Below, one piece after another: positions 38,659-48,037 of a stretch of 64,000 nucleotides of DNA. Position numbers and translations under genes: made by a program. The notes beneath the pieces were generated by a model. It ran no database searches. It worked only from the letters and a program-made list of their open reading frames with translations, and was not told where the DNA came from. This DNA comes from JAJPKK01 sp963807015 (GTDB taxonomy: Bacteria; Pseudomonadota; Alphaproteobacteria; Rhizobiales; Xanthobacteraceae): the NCBI GenBank assembly GCA_963807015.1, contig CAWEAS010000004.1:186001-250000 (forward strand), read 5' to 3'. How positions within the stretch are numbered: the stretch's first letter is position 1; each line of letters opens with the position of its first letter.

Positions 38659-39144
38659 TCACTTCCAGCGCTGCATCGCCTGCCGGTGGAGCGACTCCGG
38701 CGGAAGCTCGGCGAGCTCCATGCGGACACCGTTCGGATCGATGATGTTGGAGAGGATCGCCTTCGTGCCGCTGTTGATGATCTCGCCGACGTTCGCTCCG
38801 CGCTGCTTGAACATCGCCGTGGCCGCGGCCATGTTCTCGACGTGCACGCCGAAATGATTGATGCCGGGCGGCCGCTGCGCATTGGCTGGCAACAGCTCGA
38901 CGAAGGTGTTCTGGCTGATCTGCACATAGACGAGCTGCACCTGGCCCGCCGGATTGGTCACTCGAAAAGCCTCCGGAAATCCCATGGTCTTGGTGTAGTA
39001 CTCCACCGCCTTGTCGATGTCGGGCACGCTGAGCGCCACGTGATTGAGCCCGACGATCCCGCGGTTCTCGGTCAGGCTTTGGGCAAATGCGGTAGCAGCA
39101 AGTCCAACTGCGGCACCGGCGACGAAGATAGCAAGACCGCGCAT
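38659..39144 (-). CDS. Exported VOC (glyoxalase/bleomycin-resistance fold) protein
   Basis: This is a 161-residue protein: a signal peptide (MRGLAIFVAGAAVGLAATAFA) is followed by one vicinal-oxygen-chelate domain (GLNHVALSVPDIDKAVEYYT, FRVTNPAGQVQLVYVQIS, FVELLPA, GINHFGVHVENM, IIDPNGVRMELAEL). Candidate metal ligands are His in LNHVAL, Glu in FVELL, His in INHFG and Glu in MELAEL. The second of two adjacent ATG codons is preferred because GGAGG is five bases before it. The substrate is unknown; export of a VOC enzyme is uncommon. Confidence 0.85.
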   Translation of the reverse strand: MRGLAIFVAGAAVGLAATAFAQSLTENRGIVGLNHVALSVPDIDKAVEYYTKTMGFPEAFRVTNPAGQVQLVYVQISQNTFVELLPANAQRPPGINHFGVHVENMAAATAMFKQRGANVGEIINSGTKAILSNIIDPNGVRMELAELPPESLHRQAMQRWK

Positions 39145-39254
39145 CATAACCTCCCATGTTTTCGCTTCAGTGATTTCGCCCCACGAAGCTGCAGGATGCA
39201 GCATGACGCATACTTGCCGCGGCGCGCAAGCGCGCTCTGTTCGGCTTCCGGCCG

Positions 39255-41900
39255 TTACGGTGCACCGTGCTGCGCGACCCACGCCTCGACGGCGGGCAAT
39301 TGCTGCGCAACGAAATCGGCCGCCGAGGTGATGCGTTCGCGAGCGCGAGCGGCGACGGCGCGGCTGCCCGAGGTCGCGTGGGCGGGCGCGAACTCATCAA
39401 GCGCGACGGCATGAGCAGTATCGGAAAAATTCGCGAGGAGATTTGCAACGAAACGCTCGCGAAACGACGGGCCGAGGCGCGTCGAAAGCGCCTCGAAATG
39501 CTCGCGCACGAATTGCCACGCAAATTCGCGATGCTCCGCGGCGACCTCTGAGATCAGGCTGCCGACCATGTTCGTCGGCAGCTCGTCGGTAAGGGTAAGC
39601 GCGAGGGTCGCCGTGGCGAGATCGGGATCGAGTGCAGCGGCCGCAGCCGAGTAATAGCGATTGCGCTCCTCCGCATTGGTCGCCTTCCGGGCGCGTGCCA
39701 GCAGCGTATCGTAGGTCGCGCCATCGGCGGCACGGCCGACAATGTGCGTAATCGGCGCCCGCAAATTGGTCGGCAGCGTCGTCGGATCGGCGAGGAAATC
39801 GGCGAAGCGGTGTTTTGCCTCGGCGATGATCGCTTCGTCGTTGAAATCGCCGAGCACACCGATGAGCCGTGGCCGCAGCAGCGCATGATCGGCGTTTTCG
39901 TCCGGCTTCGGGTCCCAGCCAAGCTGAACGAAGGCGGGCCGCAGCACGCCACGGGCATAGGCCGCAAACGCGACCCGCTCGGATCGGTCTCGCTCCAATT
40001 GATCGATCCGCGCAAAAACCCGCAAGACCTGCTCGTCGATCGCGCGGCTGTCGAGGCTGACAAGTCGCGTGGCGAGGCCGAAATAGGTCCCCGGTGGGGC
40101 ACTGCCGGCCTCGACCAGCGCCCAGTTGTCGGCGAGGAGGTTGAGCCGGTCGGCGGCCTCAATGCGGTCAAGCGCGCCGGCGAGGGCGGCAAAGCTCGCA
40201 TCGTCGTAGAGCACGCGATAGTAGCCGACGTCGCCAACGTTGAACTTGACCGGCGTCCCGCAGCGGCCGCCATCGAGGACGGCGTTGCCGTCAAGCACCG
40301 CCGTTGCCGGCGGAGCTCCGCCGGGGCTGCCGTAGACCACCGGCACCTTCCAGCGCAGTTCCTTGGCCTCGGGGTCGTGAGTTGTGAAACGCGATTGGAC
40401 GAGCGCGATACGCTGCCGGTCCGCCTCGCAGGTCGCTCGCACCTGCACCAGCGGGACCCCAGGCTGTTCCGTAAACGCGGCAGCCGTCTCCGCGACCTGA
40501 CGGCCGGAGGCCATCTCCAGCGCACGCCAGAGGTCCGCGGTGGTGGTGTTGCCGAGCGCATGCCGGCGCATGTAGATGCGAATGCCGGCGGCGAACGTCT
40601 CTTCGCCGAGATAGCTCTCCAGCATGCGGATGAGTGCCTGCCCTTTGACGTAGGTGATCGAGTCGAAGGCGGCCATCGCCTCGGATTCGTTCGCGACGGG
40701 ATGCTGGATCGAATGAGCCGTGCGCTGGGCGTCTTCGGCCATCGCCCGCTGCTTGCCGGCATTGCTGTTGAGCCAGGTCTGCCAGTCCGGGTGCAAGTGC
40801 TCGCCGGCTTTGGCCTGCATCCAGCTCGCAAAGCCCTCGTTGAGCCAAATGTCGTCCCACCACGCCATGGTGACGAGATTGCCGAACCACTGATGCGCCA
40901 TCTCGTGGGCGAGGACGGCAAAGATGCCGCGTCGCGCATCGGGCGCATTGCGCGACGGATCGAACAGCAGGCGGCCCTCGAAAAACGTGATGCCGCCCCA
41001 ATTCTCCATGGCACCGCCAAATCCGCCGGGAACCGCGATCAGGTCGAGCTTGGGCAACGGATAGGCGATGCCGAAATAGTCATTGTAGTAGCGCAGCAGG
41101 TCGACCGCGCTGTCGAGCGCGAAACGGCCCTGCGCCGTCTTGCCCCGCGTGGTCACAACTCCGATGGTGACGTCGTCGACCTCGGCGGTGATGCGCTCGA
41201 ACTCGCCGATGGTGAGGACGAAGAGATAGCTCGACATGCGCGGCGTCGCGGCGAAGGCGACGCGCTTGAGGCCGTCGCCGGCCGCTTCCTGCTCGACCAT
41301 CGGCATGTTGGAGACGGCGAGGAAATGCTCGGGAACGGTTGCGGTCAGCGCGAAGCTCGCCTTGAAGGCGGGCTCGTCCCAGCTTGGAAACACGCGCCGC
41401 GCATCGGTCGGCTCGAGATGCGACGACATCATGCGCTTGCGCCCGTCGCCGACGGGATAGTCCACAACGAACAGGCCCCGGCCGAACCGATTGATGCGGC
41501 CGGTGAAGGCGAGCGATAGGAGATGGCGGCCGGCAGCGAGCGGCTGCGGGAAGGTGATTGTCACCGTCTGCGCGGCCGCATCGAATGCGATCTCCGTGCT
41601 TGCGATATCGTCAAGCGATGCCGTCTCGATCATGAGTTCGAGGGCGTTGAGCACCAGCCGGTCCGTCGGCTCCAGGACCTCGATATGGACCTTCTCGCGA
41701 CCCTTGAAGGCGAGCTTGTCGAGATCTGGCGCAAGCTCGATCTCGTAGTGGATCGGAACGACGGTTTTCGGCAGCTTGCCGGGCGTCGGCACGAAGTCCG
41801 GCAAAGTCTCGGCCGTCGCTGCTGCCGTGAGCGGGAGGATGAACGCGACCAGCGTCGCAATGAAAATTGTTGTGGCGCGGCAGCGACCGGCGAACGTCAC
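39255..41900 (-). CDS. M1-family aminopeptidase, exported
   Basis: This zinc aminopeptidase of the gluzincin M1 family has 881 residues. A signal or membrane segment (TTIFIATLVAFILPLTAAATA) precedes the N-terminal beta domain (VPIHYEIELAPDLDKLAFKG). The exopeptidase motif is GGAMENWGGITFFE, and the zinc motif HEMAHQW has His332, Glu333, His336 and distal Glu355 in WLNEGFASW. The C-terminal ERAP1-like helical domain completes it. The start is a GTG at 41900 overlapping the previous stop (GTGA); longer alternatives would run through that gene. It likely digests peptides in the periplasm. Confidence 0.93.
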   Translation of the reverse strand: MTFAGRCRATTIFIATLVAFILPLTAAATAETLPDFVPTPGKLPKTVVPIHYEIELAPDLDKLAFKGREKVHIEVLEPTDRLVLNALELMIETASLDDIASTEIAFDAAAQTVTITFPQPLAAGRHLLSLAFTGRINRFGRGLFVVDYPVGDGRKRMMSSHLEPTDARRVFPSWDEPAFKASFALTATVPEHFLAVSNMPMVEQEAAGDGLKRVAFAATPRMSSYLFVLTIGEFERITAEVDDVTIGVVTTRGKTAQGRFALDSAVDLLRYYNDYFGIAYPLPKLDLIAVPGGFGGAMENWGGITFFEGRLLFDPSRNAPDARRGIFAVLAHEMAHQWFGNLVTMAWWDDIWLNEGFASWMQAKAGEHLHPDWQTWLNSNAGKQRAMAEDAQRTAHSIQHPVANESEAMAAFDSITYVKGQALIRMLESYLGEETFAAGIRIYMRRHALGNTTTADLWRALEMASGRQVAETAAAFTEQPGVPLVQVRATCEADRQRIALVQSRFTTHDPEAKELRWKVPVVYGSPGGAPPATAVLDGNAVLDGGRCGTPVKFNVGDVGYYRVLYDDASFAALAGALDRIEAADRLNLLADNWALVEAGSAPPGTYFGLATRLVSLDSRAIDEQVLRVFARIDQLERDRSERVAFAAYARGVLRPAFVQLGWDPKPDENADHALLRPRLIGVLGDFNDEAIIAEAKHRFADFLADPTTLPTNLRAPITHIVGRAADGATYDTLLARARKATNAEERNRYYSAAAAALDPDLATATLALTLTDELPTNMVGSLISEVAAEHREFAWQFVREHFEALSTRLGPSFRERFVANLLANFSDTAHAVALDEFAPAHATSGSRAVAARARERITSAADFVAQQLPAVEAWVAQHGAP

Positions 41901-42385
41901 GGTTTCTTGAACTCGATCTCGCCCGGCATCACCTGCGGCTCGCTGGTGATCCGGCGGATCGGTTCCCATACCTCGGCGTTGCCCGCCATGTCAGTCGCCA
42001 CCGCCTTGTAGCGGAACGTCCCGTTCGGGTAGCCGCTCGGAATGATCCACACCGCGACCCAGAAGAAGTCGGTCGGACCTTCCGGATTGCCCTGCGACAC
42101 CGGCGGATGACCGCCGTAATAGCCCTTGACCGTCTGCCCATCCGGAAGCTGCACGTCGAGGCTCTTCAGTCCCTTGTCGTCAAGCACTTTGCCGCTCGCA
42201 TCGCGGACGCGGAAGCGGAATACGACCTTCTCAAGATGCTTGAATTGATTGTTCAGAACGCACACCGGCCCTGGCGCCCCAACCTGGGCGCCGCGCACAA
42301 TGTCGCCGTCCAGGAAGAGATGTTCCGCCTGCGCGGTGCCGGCGAGCATCGCCGTTGCAATCGCAGCCACTATCGCGGTTTTCAT
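41897..42385 (-). CDS. Secreted protein of unknown function, coupled to M1 aminopeptidase
   Basis: This is a 162-residue protein with a signal peptide (MKTAIVAAIATAMLAGTAQA) and a compact beta-rich domain (PGPVCVLNNQFKHLEKVVFRF, GKVLDDKGLKSLDVQLPDGQ, FFWVAVWIIPSGYPNGTFRYKAVATDMAGN). The RDASGKVLDDKGLKSLDVQL segment resembles Ig-like or Reelin-type exported domains, but I cannot assign a family. GGGAGGGG precedes the ATG at 42385. Its stop overlaps the aminopeptidase start by four bases, so they are probably made together. Confidence 0.8.
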   Translation of the reverse strand: MKTAIVAAIATAMLAGTAQAEHLFLDGDIVRGAQVGAPGPVCVLNNQFKHLEKVVFRFRVRDASGKVLDDKGLKSLDVQLPDGQTVKGYYGGHPPVSQGNPEGPTDFFWVAVWIIPSGYPNGTFRYKAVATDMAGNAEVWEPIRRITSEPQVMPGEIEFKKP

Positions 42386-42479
42386 GGGTGTCCCCTCCCG
42401 GCCGAAGTTCGGCCGCGTTCGCATTTTCTTGGACGAACGATGATACGCGCGGACGCCCCGTCTTTGAAGGGGCGTTCGA

Positions 42480-43094
42480 TCAACCCGGCGGCGCGAACGG
42501 ATTGGAGCCGGCGGGCGGCGCGGTGTTGGCGTTGCTTTGTACGCAGCGCAGCAGCGCCGGCAGCATTTGCACCGTATCGGTCAAATCGAAAGAGAAGTTC
42601 TGGGATGCTGCCGCGACGCGAAGCAGCTCGCCCTGCATGAACGTCTTGAACAAGGCCGAACTGTCGGCGAGCGGCACCTCGACTTCATTGTTGGTAATTG
42701 CAACCGCGGTCCCGAGGTTGGGCGAATTGCCATCGACCGAATATGAGAGCGGATAAGACTGACCTTTTGTCAGCACCCAGTTCGGATTGGTGAGGCCCAT
42801 GCTCCAGCCGTAAGTCCGCGAAACGGCGAATGCGAGCCAGATGCCGCTCTTGTAGCTCGCGGACGCCGCGCAATGATTGAACGTGCCGTTGATCGAATAG
42901 GCGGCGCCCTGCCAGTTGCCGACGTTGAATGTGTAGAGCGTCACGGGCGCGGCGGACGCGGGAGGCGTGCCGGTTGAGGGCGGCGTTGTTGCAGGTTGGG
43001 CGCGTGGTGGCGCCGCGTCCGGCCCTTGGGCCAAGGAATGGCCTGCCGACACCATCACGACTGCGCAAACGGCGACAAATGTAATCGAGCGCAT
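42480..43094 (-). CDS. Secreted protein of unknown function
   Basis: This 204-residue product has a signal peptide (MRSITFVAVCAVVMVSAGHS, then LAQG), a Pro/Ala/Thr-rich linker (residues 25-55) and a globular domain with aromatic-rich strands (LYTFNVGNWQGAAYSI, FAVSRTYGWSMGLTNPNWVL, YPLSYSVDGNSP). Two cysteines (FNHCAA, ALLRCVQ) may form a disulfide. No family was recognised. GGGGGCAACC precedes the ATG at 43094. Confidence 0.75.
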   Translation of the reverse strand: MRSITFVAVCAVVMVSAGHSLAQGPDAAPPRAQPATTPPSTGTPPASAAPVTLYTFNVGNWQGAAYSINGTFNHCAASASYKSGIWLAFAVSRTYGWSMGLTNPNWVLTKGQSYPLSYSVDGNSPNLGTAVAITNNEVEVPLADSSALFKTFMQGELLRVAAASQNFSFDLTDTVQMLPALLRCVQSNANTAPPAGSNPFAPPG

Positions 43095-43197
43095 GGTTGC
43101 CCCCAGTGCGTTCTCTTCCCGACACAGGATCATTTCGCATGTTCGGGGCAATTTCAATGGGACTGCTTTGCAGGTCTTTGGCACTGCAGTGAGCCTG

Positions 43198-44025
43198 TCA
43201 CCCTCGCTCCTTGATCCACCACTCCAAAGAATAGGTCCCCGTTCGCGCGTCGAATGCTGTCAGCAATTCGCGGCATAGCGCCGTCAACGTCTGCTCGAAC
43301 CTCCAGGGCGGATTGCAGATGATGACGCCGCTGCCGGCGAGGCGCACGCCGTCGAGCGGCTGTCGCCAGAATTCGCAGCAGAGCGTCTGCGGATTGTCGG
43401 GCCGATAGCGCAATCGCAGTTCGCGTATGCCCGCGCGGTCCTTGAGTGGGTACCAGGCAAGGAAAATCCCGCTGCGCCATTTTCGGATCCCGGTATTGAG
43501 CGCGTCGGCGAGGGCCGCGAATTCGTCGGGCTGTTCGAACGGCGGATCGATCAGAACAAGACCGCGACGCGGCGTCGGCGGTAGCAGCGCGCCGATCGCC
43601 TCATAGCCGTCGCGGCGGTGCACCGCGATGCGGCGGTCATCATCGAAATTTTCCCGCAGCAAGGCCGCATCGTCCTCCCGCAGCTCGCAGGCGGTAAGGC
43701 GATCGTCCTCGCGCAGGAAGGCCTGCACGATGGCTGGCGAGCCCGGGTAACAGCGTAGGCCTGACGGATTGAGGCCGCGCACGAGATCGAGATAGGCCTG
43801 CGCCGTCGGAATGGCTTTGTCGATGACGCGGCCGATCCCTTCCTGCGCTTCGCCGGTCCTTTGCGCCTCCTCCGCAGTGAGGTCGTAGAGTCCGGCGCCC
43901 GCATGGGTATCGAGGACCGTGAACGGCCGCGGCTTCGAAAGCAGGTGTTGAAGCAAAAGCACAAGCACCGCGTGCTTGAACACCTCGGTGTGGCTGCCGG
44001 CATGATAGGCGTGACGGTAGTTCAT
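43198..44025 (-). CDS. rlmJ: 23S rRNA (adenine-2030-N6)-methyltransferase RlmJ
   Basis: RlmJ methylates A2030 of 23S rRNA using S-adenosylmethionine. The 275-residue protein shows the family start MNYRHAYHAGSHTEVFKH, the SAM-binding segment VLDTHAGAGLYDL, the catalytic-type motif LIDPPFEQPDEF and the C-terminal GSGVIICNPPW. Length agrees with the family (about 280). The ATG at 44025 is unambiguous because the first residues are part of the conserved N-terminus. It stands alone, divergent from the hydantoinase operon. Confidence 0.93.
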   Translation of the reverse strand: MNYRHAYHAGSHTEVFKHAVLVLLLQHLLSKPRPFTVLDTHAGAGLYDLTAEEAQRTGEAQEGIGRVIDKAIPTAQAYLDLVRGLNPSGLRCYPGSPAIVQAFLREDDRLTACELREDDAALLRENFDDDRRIAVHRRDGYEAIGALLPPTPRRGLVLIDPPFEQPDEFAALADALNTGIRKWRSGIFLAWYPLKDRAGIRELRLRYRPDNPQTLCCEFWRQPLDGVRLAGSGVIICNPPWRFEQTLTALCRELLTAFDARTGTYSLEWWIKERG

Positions 44026-44089
44026 ATCGGGAAACGAAGCGCTCTCCAGAAACCGTAATTTCGTATATTTAGCTCACAGCGGGGTTCGG

Positions 44090-44210
44090 TAGCCCGGATG
44101 AGCCAACGGGTTCCGCCTCCGGCGGGCCCGATGACAGGCTCCGTGACATCCGGGAGCGGCTTCTAACCGGAAAAGCGCCACCCCGGATAGCGCTGTGCTC
44201 ATCCGGGCTA
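44090..44210. repeat. REP-like inverted repeat upstream of hyuA
   Basis: TAGCCCGGATGAGC (44090-44103) is repeated inverted at 44197-44210 with perfect 14-bp arms around a 93-bp centre containing further GC hairpins. The same arm sequence occurs in the element after hyuB (48038-48127). The right end abuts the hyuA ribosome-binding site. Confidence 0.8.
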
Positions 44211-44226
44211 GGAAGGAAATGTTCTC

Positions 44227-46254
44227 GTGGGGAAGTACCGGATCGGCGTCGATACCGGCGGCACGTTCTCGGATTTCGTGTGTCTCGATGAGGAGACCGG
44301 CGCGATCACCATCACCAAGGTGCCATCGACGCCCGACGATCCGTCGCGGGCTATTCTTCAGGGCATCGAAGCGCTGATTGCCGGCGGCGTTCGCGCCGAG
44401 GATATCGGTTTCTTCTGTCATGGCACGACGGTTGGCACCAACGCGCTCCTCGAAGGCAAGGGCGCAAGGACCGGGCTGCTCGTAACCGAAGGCTTTCGCG
44501 CCGTCTACGAGGTCGGCGAGCAGGCGCGGCCGTATGGGCCGGCGCTGTTCGACGTGATGTACGACCGGCCGCCCATGCTCGTCCCGCAAAGCCTTACCGG
44601 CGAAGTCATCGAGCGCATCGGCTCACGCGGCGATACGCTGCGCCCGCTCGACGAAGCGGCGCTGCGGACGACGGTGCGCAGGCTTCGTGCGAACGGAATC
44701 GAATCGATCGCAGTGTGCCTCCTGTTCTCGTTCCTCAAGCCGGAACACGAGGAACGAGTGCGCGCGATCATCGCCGAGGAGCATCCCGAGTGCAGCGTCT
44801 CGTTGTCTTGCGAAGTGCTGCCGCAGATCCGCGAGTACTACCGGCTGAGCACCACTGTCATCAACGCCTACCTCGCACCGATGCTCGCCCGCTACATCGC
44901 CAATCTCGACCGCCGCCTGACCGCAACCGGAATCGCGACGCCGCAGAAATACGTGATGCAGTCGAACGGCGGGATGTCGACTTTTGCGGCAGCGGCGCGC
45001 AAGGCCGTCACTACGGTGCTGTCGGGTCCCGCGGGCGGCGTGACAGCTGGCGTTGCCGCCGGCCGCGCCGGGCACGCCCCCAACCTCGTCACCTTCGACA
45101 TGGGCGGCACGTCCTGCGACGTCGCGCTGATTCGTGACGGCGAGCCGGCGATCGCGAGCCGCGGCAAGATCGAAAGCCGCGACATCGCGGTGCCGATGAT
45201 GGACATCAATACCGTGAGCGCCGGCGGCGGCACCATTGCCCGCGTGAGCAGTGTCGGCACGCTCGAGGTCGGCCCGCAAAGCGCGGGCGCGGTGCCGGGC
45301 CCCGCCTGCTATGGCCGCGGCGGCGAATGGCCGACGATCACCGACTGCAACCTCGCGCTCGGCTATCTCTCGGCCGACAATTTTCTCGGCGGCCGCATGC
45401 ATCTCGATGTCGGCGCGGCGCGGCGCACGATCGAGGAGAAGGTGGCGCGTCCGCTCGGAATGTCGATCGAACAGGCCGCTGAAGGGATCATCCGCATCAT
45501 CGACGTGAAGATGCAGGAGGCCATCAAGGCGATCTCGACCATGCGCGGCCACGATCTGCGCGAGTTCATGGTGCTTGCGTTTGGCGGCGCTGGACCTTTG
45601 CACGCGAGCCGCATCGCGCGCGAGCTCGGGCTCGCGGGCGTTATCGTGCCGCTCTATCCGGGCGTGTTTTCGGCGATCGGCCTGTTGATGGCCGATGTCA
45701 AACACGACTACGTGCGCTCGCGTATGACGCCGCTTGCCGAACTCACGGTGGAGGCGATCGAAGCGATGTTCGCGCCGCTGGAGCGCGATGCGATGGCCCA
45801 ACTGCGCCAGGATGGGTTCGCGCCGGACGCGATCCGGCTCGATCGCGCCCTCGACATGCGCTACGCCGGGCAGGGCTACGATGTCGCCATGGCGTGCACT
45901 GCGGATGAACTTCGGGCCGGCGGGCTGATGGGGCTGCGCAAGGCCTTCGACGAACTGCATCGCGCGATGTTCGGACATATGGCGCCTGATGAGCCGGTCG
46001 AAGTCGTTTCCTATCGCGTTCGCGGCAGCGGACTGGTTTCGCCGCCGCCGGTGCCGACCTTCGCGCCGACGGGCACGCCGCTCGAAGCCGCGCTGCGCGA
46101 ACATCGGCCGGCGTGGTTCGACGGCACGTGCGTGTCCAGCCCGGTCTATCAGCGCGAACGCGTGGATGTGGGGCTGACGATCAGCGGTCCGGCGATCCTC
46201 GATCAGTTCGAACTCGACGACGGTCGTCGCGCCGGGGCAAATAGCGCGGGTTGA
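44227..46254 (+). CDS. hyuA: Hydantoinase/oxoprolinase subunit A, apparent frameshift at the end
   Basis: This subunit of an ATP-dependent hydantoinase/oxoprolinase-type enzyme opens cyclic amides or carboxylates ketones. The N-terminus IGVDTGGTFSDFVCLDEETG carries the phosphate-binding DTGGTFSD. Later come CHGTTVGTNALLEGKGA, the ATPase block GPAGGVTAGV, FDMGGTSCDVALI and AFGGAGPLHA. As read, the protein ends after GPAILDQFELDDGRRAG. Removing one C near 46213 instead yields ESTTVVAPGQIARVDAGKNL and ends at 46294 with a stop overlapping the hyuB GTG, exactly the normal family C-terminus. So the 3' end most likely contains an extra base. The start is a GTG at 44227 after AAGGAAAT. Confidence 0.92.
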   Translation: MGKYRIGVDTGGTFSDFVCLDEETGAITITKVPSTPDDPSRAILQGIEALIAGGVRAEDIGFFCHGTTVGTNALLEGKGARTGLLVTEGFRAVYEVGEQARPYGPALFDVMYDRPPMLVPQSLTGEVIERIGSRGDTLRPLDEAALRTTVRRLRANGIESIAVCLLFSFLKPEHEERVRAIIAEEHPECSVSLSCEVLPQIREYYRLSTTVINAYLAPMLARYIANLDRRLTATGIATPQKYVMQSNGGMSTFAAAARKAVTTVLSGPAGGVTAGVAAGRAGHAPNLVTFDMGGTSCDVALIRDGEPAIASRGKIESRDIAVPMMDINTVSAGGGTIARVSSVGTLEVGPQSAGAVPGPACYGRGGEWPTITDCNLALGYLSADNFLGGRMHLDVGAARRTIEEKVARPLGMSIEQAAEGIIRIIDVKMQEAIKAISTMRGHDLREFMVLAFGGAGPLHASRIARELGLAGVIVPLYPGVFSAIGLLMADVKHDYVRSRMTPLAELTVEAIEAMFAPLERDAMAQLRQDGFAPDAIRLDRALDMRYAGQGYDVAMACTADELRAGGLMGLRKAFDELHRAMFGHMAPDEPVEVVSYRVRGSGLVSPPPVPTFAPTGTPLEAALREHRPAWFDGTCVSSPVYQRERVDVGLTISGPAILDQFELDDGRRAGANSAG

Positions 46255-46290
46255 TGCCGGCAAGAACCTCATCATCACGGAGGCTGCGCG

Positions 46291-48030
46291 GTGACGGTCG
46301 ATGCCATCGATCTCGAGATCGTCAAGGCGAGCCTGTCCGGCATCGTGCAGGAGATGCAGAACTCGCTGTTCCGCACCGGCTTCTCGACCATCGTGCGCGA
46401 ATCCCAGGATGCCTCCTGCGCGCTGATGAACGCCAAGGGCGAGGTGGTGGCGCAGCACGTGGTGCTGCCGCTCCATATCGGAGCGTTTCCGGCCTGTTGC
46501 GGCGCCGTGCTGACGGTGTTCGGCGATACGATCGATGAAGGCGATGCCTTCCTCATCAATCATCCCTACCAGGGCGGCAGCCCGCATGCGCCGGACATCG
46601 CGGTGCTGACGCCGATCTTCGTCGGCGGCGCGCTGTTCGGCTTTTGCGGCAGCATCGCCCACAAGAGCGATATCGGCGGCCCCGTTCCCGGAAGCTGTTC
46701 GGGCCAGGCCCGCGAAATCTTCAACGAAGGGCTGCACATTCCGGCCGTGCGCTACCACAGCCGCTTCGCCGCGCTGAGCGACATCGAGCGCATCATTGCC
46801 GCCAACAGCCGCACGCCCGAACTCGTGCTCGGCGATATCCGCGGCCAACTCGGCGCATGCCGGCTCGGCGAAGAGCGCGTGGCCGCCCTCGTCCGCAAGC
46901 ACGGCGCGGACAAGATCCGCGCCTGCCATGACCGGTTGTTCGCGGATGCCCGCGCACGCGTCGCGGCGGCGGTCGCAAGTTGGGCGGACGGGCGGTTCGA
47001 GGCGGAGCGCTTTGTCGATGACGATGGCATCGAACTGGAACAGCCGGTTCGCATTCACGTCGTTGTCGACAAAAAGGGTGACGCGATCCGGTTCGACTTC
47101 AGCGGTTCCGCCGATCAGACCCGCGGCCCCGCCAATATCCGCCCGCCGTTGGTCGAAGCGGCCTGCGCCTACTGCCTGATCTCGCTCATCGATCCGCGCA
47201 TGTACGTGTGCAGCGGGCTGTTGCAAAGCTTCGCGGTCGTGGCGCGGGAGGGCAGCGTGCTCAACCCGCGCTTCCCGGCGCCGGTCAACACTTATAATCC
47301 GACCGTCCATGGGTTGGTCGATGCGATCTATGCGGCTCTGAGCCACGTGGCGCCGCAGCGTGCGCGTGCGGACGGCAGCGGCAGCCGTTCCATCATTCTC
47401 GGCGGGCGCAGCACCACGACCGGCCGCAACTACGTGCAGTATGAAATCGTTGCCGGCGGCGCGGGGGCGCGCGCCGGCAAGGACGGCGCCTCGGGCATCA
47501 CCGTAAACCAGAGCAACGCGCGGATCGCCCCGGTCGAGATCATCGAGTCGGAATTCCCGACCCGCGTGCTGCGTTTCGAACTGATCGGCGATTCCGGCGG
47601 CGCGGGGCGCACGCGCGGCGGTCTCGGCATTCGTCGCGATTACCTCAACCTGGAAGATGCGCGGTTTTCGATCCGCTCCATGCGCCACGTCATCGCGCCG
47701 AGCGGCTGCGGCGGGGGAGCCGATGGCCGCCGCGGCGACATCGTGATCAATCCCGATCGCGCGGATGCGAAGCGTCTGCCGACACGCTACGCCGACTATC
47801 CGCTGAAGGCAGGCGAAATGTTCCGCCTCGATACGCCCGGCGGCGGCGGCTTCGGCGATCCGTGCGAACGCGCCGCCGACGCCGTGCTCGCCGACGTGCG
47901 CGAGGGTTATGTGTCGGTCGCGTCGGCTGCGCGCGACTATGGAGTCGTGGTCATCGAGACGGAGCAAGGGTTCGAGGTTGACGTCGCCGCTACTAAGCAC
48001 AGACGCGCGGAGGTCAAGGGAAACGGTTGA
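46291..48030 (+). CDS. hyuB: Hydantoinase/oxoprolinase subunit B
   Basis: This 579-residue partner of HyuA begins TVDAIDLEIVKASLSGIVQEMQ, followed by SQDASCALMNAKGEVVAQHVV, HPYQGGSPHAPDIAV, HKSDIGGPVPGSC and the C-terminal region LDTPGGGGFGDPCER, all hallmarks of HyuB. It starts with GTG behind GGAGG. The coupled hyuA-hyuB pair may act on hydantoins, N-methylhydantoin, oxoproline or a ketone such as acetophenone; the sequence does not discriminate among these. A repeat element lies directly after the stop, then a dehydrogenase and an ABC importer on the same strand. Confidence 0.93.
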   Translation: MTVDAIDLEIVKASLSGIVQEMQNSLFRTGFSTIVRESQDASCALMNAKGEVVAQHVVLPLHIGAFPACCGAVLTVFGDTIDEGDAFLINHPYQGGSPHAPDIAVLTPIFVGGALFGFCGSIAHKSDIGGPVPGSCSGQAREIFNEGLHIPAVRYHSRFAALSDIERIIAANSRTPELVLGDIRGQLGACRLGEERVAALVRKHGADKIRACHDRLFADARARVAAAVASWADGRFEAERFVDDDGIELEQPVRIHVVVDKKGDAIRFDFSGSADQTRGPANIRPPLVEAACAYCLISLIDPRMYVCSGLLQSFAVVAREGSVLNPRFPAPVNTYNPTVHGLVDAIYAALSHVAPQRARADGSGSRSIILGGRSTTTGRNYVQYEIVAGGAGARAGKDGASGITVNQSNARIAPVEIIESEFPTRVLRFELIGDSGGAGRTRGGLGIRRDYLNLEDARFSIRSMRHVIAPSGCGGGADGRRGDIVINPDRADAKRLPTRYADYPLKAGEMFRLDTPGGGGFGDPCERAADAVLADVREGYVSVASAARDYGVVVIETEQGFEVDVAATKHRRAEVKGNG

Positions 48031-48037
48031 ACGCGCC

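Noticed and set aside
39744..41519. Plus-strand open frame of 591 codons opposite the M1 aminopeptidase
   Set aside because: It is an antisense shadow; the aminopeptidase has intact GAMEN and HEXXH motifs on the other strand.
44623..48000. Open frame of 1125 codons on the minus strand opposite hyuA-hyuB
   Set aside because: It is an antisense shadow produced by GC-rich codon bias. The translation is rich in Arg, His and Asp with no domain pattern, while both plus-strand genes are clearly recognisable.
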